Assembly (NCBI GenBank): GCA_029432775.1
Contig: JAROAZ010000007.1
Span: forward strand, 124,001-188,000
Source: Pontiellaceae bacterium B12227
GTDB taxonomy: Bacteria > Verrucomicrobiota > Kiritimatiellia > Kiritimatiellales > Pontiellaceae
DNA: 64,000 nucleotides
Reading direction: 5' to 3'
Shown: positions 62,183 to 64,000 of the stretch, piece by piece
Layout: every line of letters starts with the position of its first letter
How positions within the stretch are numbered: the stretch's first letter is position 1
Notes under the pieces: generated by a model
The model's input: only the letters and a program-made list of their open reading frames with translations
Told to the model about the DNA's origin: nothing
Databases searched by the model: none
Translations under genes and position numbers: made by a program

Positions 62183-62640
62183 TACTCGCCTCCCCGGGGC
62201 TTATAGGTGGTGCGGGCCGGACGATCGAGTTCCTTACGGATGCGGTCGAGTACCCCGTTCACAAAACGCCCGGACTGGAAGCTGCTGAAATCTTTGGCAA
62301 AGTGTACGGCTTCGTTGATGGACACCACCGGAGGAACGTCGTCGCGGTAGAGCATTTCAAAAAGGGCCACGCGCATCACGGTCCGGTCCACCGCTCCCAT
62401 GCGGTCGGAGTTCCAGCGGTTCGCATATTGCGACAGCTTTTCATCCAGCTCTTTTTTGTGCTGTACCACGCCTTTGATGATCTCTTCGGCATAGTTTTTT
62501 TCGCGCTCAATCGGTGTTTTTTCTTCCCAGAAATCCTGAAGCGCAATATCGATGGGCTCGGGATTAAAATCGAGTTGAAACAGGAACTGGACAATCCATT
62601 CGCGTGTTTCGCGGCGGCCGTTTACTTTTTTCTTCTGCAT
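62182..62640 (-). CDS. nusB: transcription antitermination factor NusB
   Basis: 152 residues from the internal ATG giving MQKKKVNGRRE; the longer frame upstream overlaps ribH. Helical NusB fold: 'RRETREWIVQFLFQLDF', 'RWNSDRMGAVDRTVMRVALF' (its two halves), 'PPVVSINEAVHFAKDF' and 'RFVNGVLDRIRKEL'. Binds boxA RNA with NusE in rRNA antitermination. Between ribH and ftsY; ribH-nusB is a widespread pair. Confidence 0.95.
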   Translation of the reverse strand: MQKKKVNGRRETREWIVQFLFQLDFNPEPIDIALQDFWEEKTPIEREKNYAEEIIKGVVQHKKELDEKLSQYANRWNSDRMGAVDRTVMRVALFEMLYRDDVPPVVSINEAVHFAKDFSSFQSGRFVNGVLDRIRKELDRPARTTYKPRGGE

Positions 62641-62645
62641 AAATT

Positions 62646-63158
62646 CTATCCAAGCTTTTTGTGAACACGGGCCGTTTCGATGGCCGCTTCGGCAGCATAC
62701 CAGCCGCGGGTATTTTCGCCGCCGAGGCAACGGGCCTCGGCCTGCGCCCAGGAGCGGACGCCGACAATTTCATTAATGACCGGTATCTGATGCCGGCAGG
62801 CAATATCCAATACGGTCTGTCCGGTGGTATCGATGATCATCTGTGCATGCTGCGTTTCGCCTTCCACGACAACCCCCAGAACAATGAGCGCATCGTAGCG
62901 TTTGCTGGCCGCCATTTTTTCAGCAATCACCGGAACTTCGTATGCACCGGGCACACGAACCACGTCGATCGTTTCCGGCTTGGCCCCGTTGGTTTCCAGA
63001 CATTGGAACGCGCTGCGGGCCAGCTCGTCGGTCAGCTCGTCGTTAAAGCGCGCCACCACAATGCCGAAACGCATGCCGGATGCATCAAGGTCGCCCAGCA
63101 CCTGATTGGCACAAATGCCTTCAATCGGGTCAATTGACTTTGAAATACCTTTTCCCAT
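62646..63158 (-). CDS. ribH: 6,7-dimethyl-8-ribityllumazine synthase
   Basis: 170 residues. 'FGIVVARFNDELTDEL' (substrate loop), 'VVRVPGAYEVPVIAEKM' (PGAxE motif), 'LIVLGVVVEGETQHAQMI' with catalytic His region and 'ARCLGGENTRGWYAAEAAI' near the end. Forms icosahedral or pentameric assemblies. Palindrome 62994-63008. Followed 5 bases later by nusB. Confidence 0.96.
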   Translation of the reverse strand: MGKGISKSIDPIEGICANQVLGDLDASGMRFGIVVARFNDELTDELARSAFQCLETNGAKPETIDVVRVPGAYEVPVIAEKMAASKRYDALIVLGVVVEGETQHAQMIIDTTGQTVLDIACRHQIPVINEIVGVRSWAQAEARCLGGENTRGWYAAEAAIETARVHKKLG

Positions 63159-63186
63159 AAATTCACTCCGTGAGTGACGATTGAAA

Positions 63187-63218
63187 CGTGAGGCGTGATT
63201 TGCTAATCACGATTCACG
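63187..63218. other. hairpin between ribBA and ribH
   Basis: CGTGA..CGTGATT (63187-63200) pairs with AATCACG..TCACG (63205-63218), 4-base loop. In the 72-base gap of the rib operon; no T-run, so likely an mRNA stability or intergenic repeat hairpin rather than a terminator. Confidence 0.5.
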
Positions 63219-63230
63219 GCTCCTTCATCT

Positions 63231-64000
63231 TTAAAGTATATGCCCCATTTTCTCGCGTTTCGTAGCCAGATAATGGTCGTTAAATTTTCCCGGTTTCAGA
63301 GCCAGAGGCCTGCGCTTGCTTACGGAAATACCGTATTTATCCAATCCCGAAATTTTAGCCGGGTTGTTGGTAAGCAGGTCAATCTTTGTCATTCCCAGAT
63401 CGTGAAGGATCTGTGCACCAATACCGTAATCACGCAGATCGGCATCAAATCCGAGGTGTTCATTGGCCTCCACGGTATCCATTCCATTTTCCTGCAGTTC
63501 GTAAGCGTGCAGTTTTTTGGCCAGGCCGATTCCTCGTCCTTCCTGCCGCATATACACAACGGCTCCGTAGCCGTGTTCCTGAATTTCAACCATGGCAGCA
63601 TGCAGCTGGGCACCGCAATCGCATCGCATGGAGTGAAAAACATCGCCGGTAAGACATTCTGAATGAACGCGCACCAACGGGGTTTTACCGGAATCCGCAT
63701 CACCGCAGACCAACGCCAGATGATCTTTGTTGTCTACCTTGGAACTGTACAGTTTTAGACGGAACGGACCGGCATCGGTCGGCATATTGATCTCTCGCTC
63801 CATCTTGACCAGTTTTTCATGGGTATATCGATGCTTTGTGATCTCCGCCACAGAAGTCATTTTTAACTTATGTTTGGCAGCAAATTTGACGAGATCGGGC
63901 ATCCGGGCCATGGTGCCGTCGTCGTTCGTGATTTCGCAGATTACGCCGGCGGGTTTCATACCGGCCGCGTTCATGAGATCCACAGTGGCTTCCGTGTGGC
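63231..64000 (-). CDS. ribBA: RibBA: 3,4-dihydroxybutanone-4-phosphate synthase / GTP cyclohydrolase II (partial)
   Basis: The gene continues beyond the right window edge; about 256 C-terminal residues are seen. The end of the DHBP synthase domain is present ('HTEATVDLMNAAGMKPAGVI' region), and the complete GTP cyclohydrolase II domain: zinc Cys in 'HSECLTGDVFHSMRCDCGAQ' (C-x10-C-x-C), 'YMRQEGRGIGLAKKL' and the Asp/Arg pocket around 'NEHLGFDADLRDYGIGA'. Provides both entry substrates of riboflavin synthesis. First visible gene of the rib operon; any FMN riboswitch would lie outside the window. Confidence 0.95.
   Translation of the reverse strand, partial: HTEATVDLMNAAGMKPAGVICEITNDDGTMARMPDLVKFAAKHKLKMTSVAEITKHRYTHEKLVKMEREINMPTDAGPFRLKLYSSKVDNKDHLALVCGDADSGKTPLVRVHSECLTGDVFHSMRCDCGAQLHAAMVEIQEHGYGAVVYMRQEGRGIGLAKKLHAYELQENGMDTVEANEHLGFDADLRDYGIGAQILHDLGMTKIDLLTNNPAKISGLDKYGISVSKRRPLALKPGKFNDHYLATKREKMGHIL

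Overview
The window is a dense bacterial chromosome segment with no tRNA, rRNA, CRISPR array, transposase or phage gene that I could find. The best taxonomic guess, by inference only, is a marine or anaerobic member of the PVC superphylum, most likely Kiritimatiellota. Pointers are a secreted type I sulfatase, a CdsA whose C-terminal signature resembles planctomycete-type versions, a SecD-SecF fusion, many partner-switching regulators, and intergenic hairpin repeats built from short recurring words. Marker-gene phylogeny would be needed to confirm this.

Layout. 0-3 kb: the tail of biotin ligase, a 3D-domain lipoprotein, then rbfA-truB-ribF. 3-5 kb (minus strand): a secreted LamG-like protein, an exported aldo/keto reductase and an 84-residue protein. 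5-11.4 kb: purA behind a possible attenuator, then uppS-cdsA-rseP and a secreted Gln/Arg-rich repeat protein ending in an EF-hand. 11.6-25.9 kb (minus strand): a cation/proton antiporter fused to a PTS EIIA domain, recJ, a five-gene partner-switching/sugar-transferase operon (locus A), a CDF transporter, secDF-yajC-tgt and a DUF975 membrane protein. 26-27.5 kb: a sulfatase. 27.8-47.4 kb: a Wzx/Wzy-type exopolysaccharide cluster (locus B) with partner-switching modules at both ends. 47.6-59.5 kb: thiC under a TPP riboswitch, a cell-wall amidase, a K+ channel, an esterase, two CNNM/CorC-type membrane proteins, YjbQ, a TPR lipoprotein, a short-chain dehydrogenase, a divergent polysaccharide deacetylase and a HigBA toxin-antitoxin pair. 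59.5-64 kb (minus strand): a riboflavin operon (ribBA-ribH-nusB-ftsY-ribD-ribE), truncated by the window edge inside ribBA.

Three signals stand out. First, exopolysaccharide assembly seems wired to SpoIIAB/RsbW-type phospho-switches: three STAS proteins, two PP2C-HATPase proteins, an HPt protein, and an RsbW-like kinase domain fused directly to a polysaccharide-locus protein. That fusion protein and its locus A paralogue both look like inactive enzymes. They combine a nucleotidyltransferase-like domain without its nucleotide loop, a left-handed beta helix, and a sugar-transferase-like tail without its Asp-Glu dyad. Second, a 15-base palindrome, TTCCARNNNYTGGAA, occurs about 35 times, in genes, terminators and even the TPP riboswitch. 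This is hundreds of times more than chance and resembles the HIP1 repeats of cyanobacteria. Third, imperfect hairpin repeats sit in gaps, and one forms part of the N-terminus of a lipoprotein.

Several gene starts were moved inward from the longest open frame using ribosome binding sites, start overlaps or family length. All functional calls rest on reading the sequence, not on database searches.
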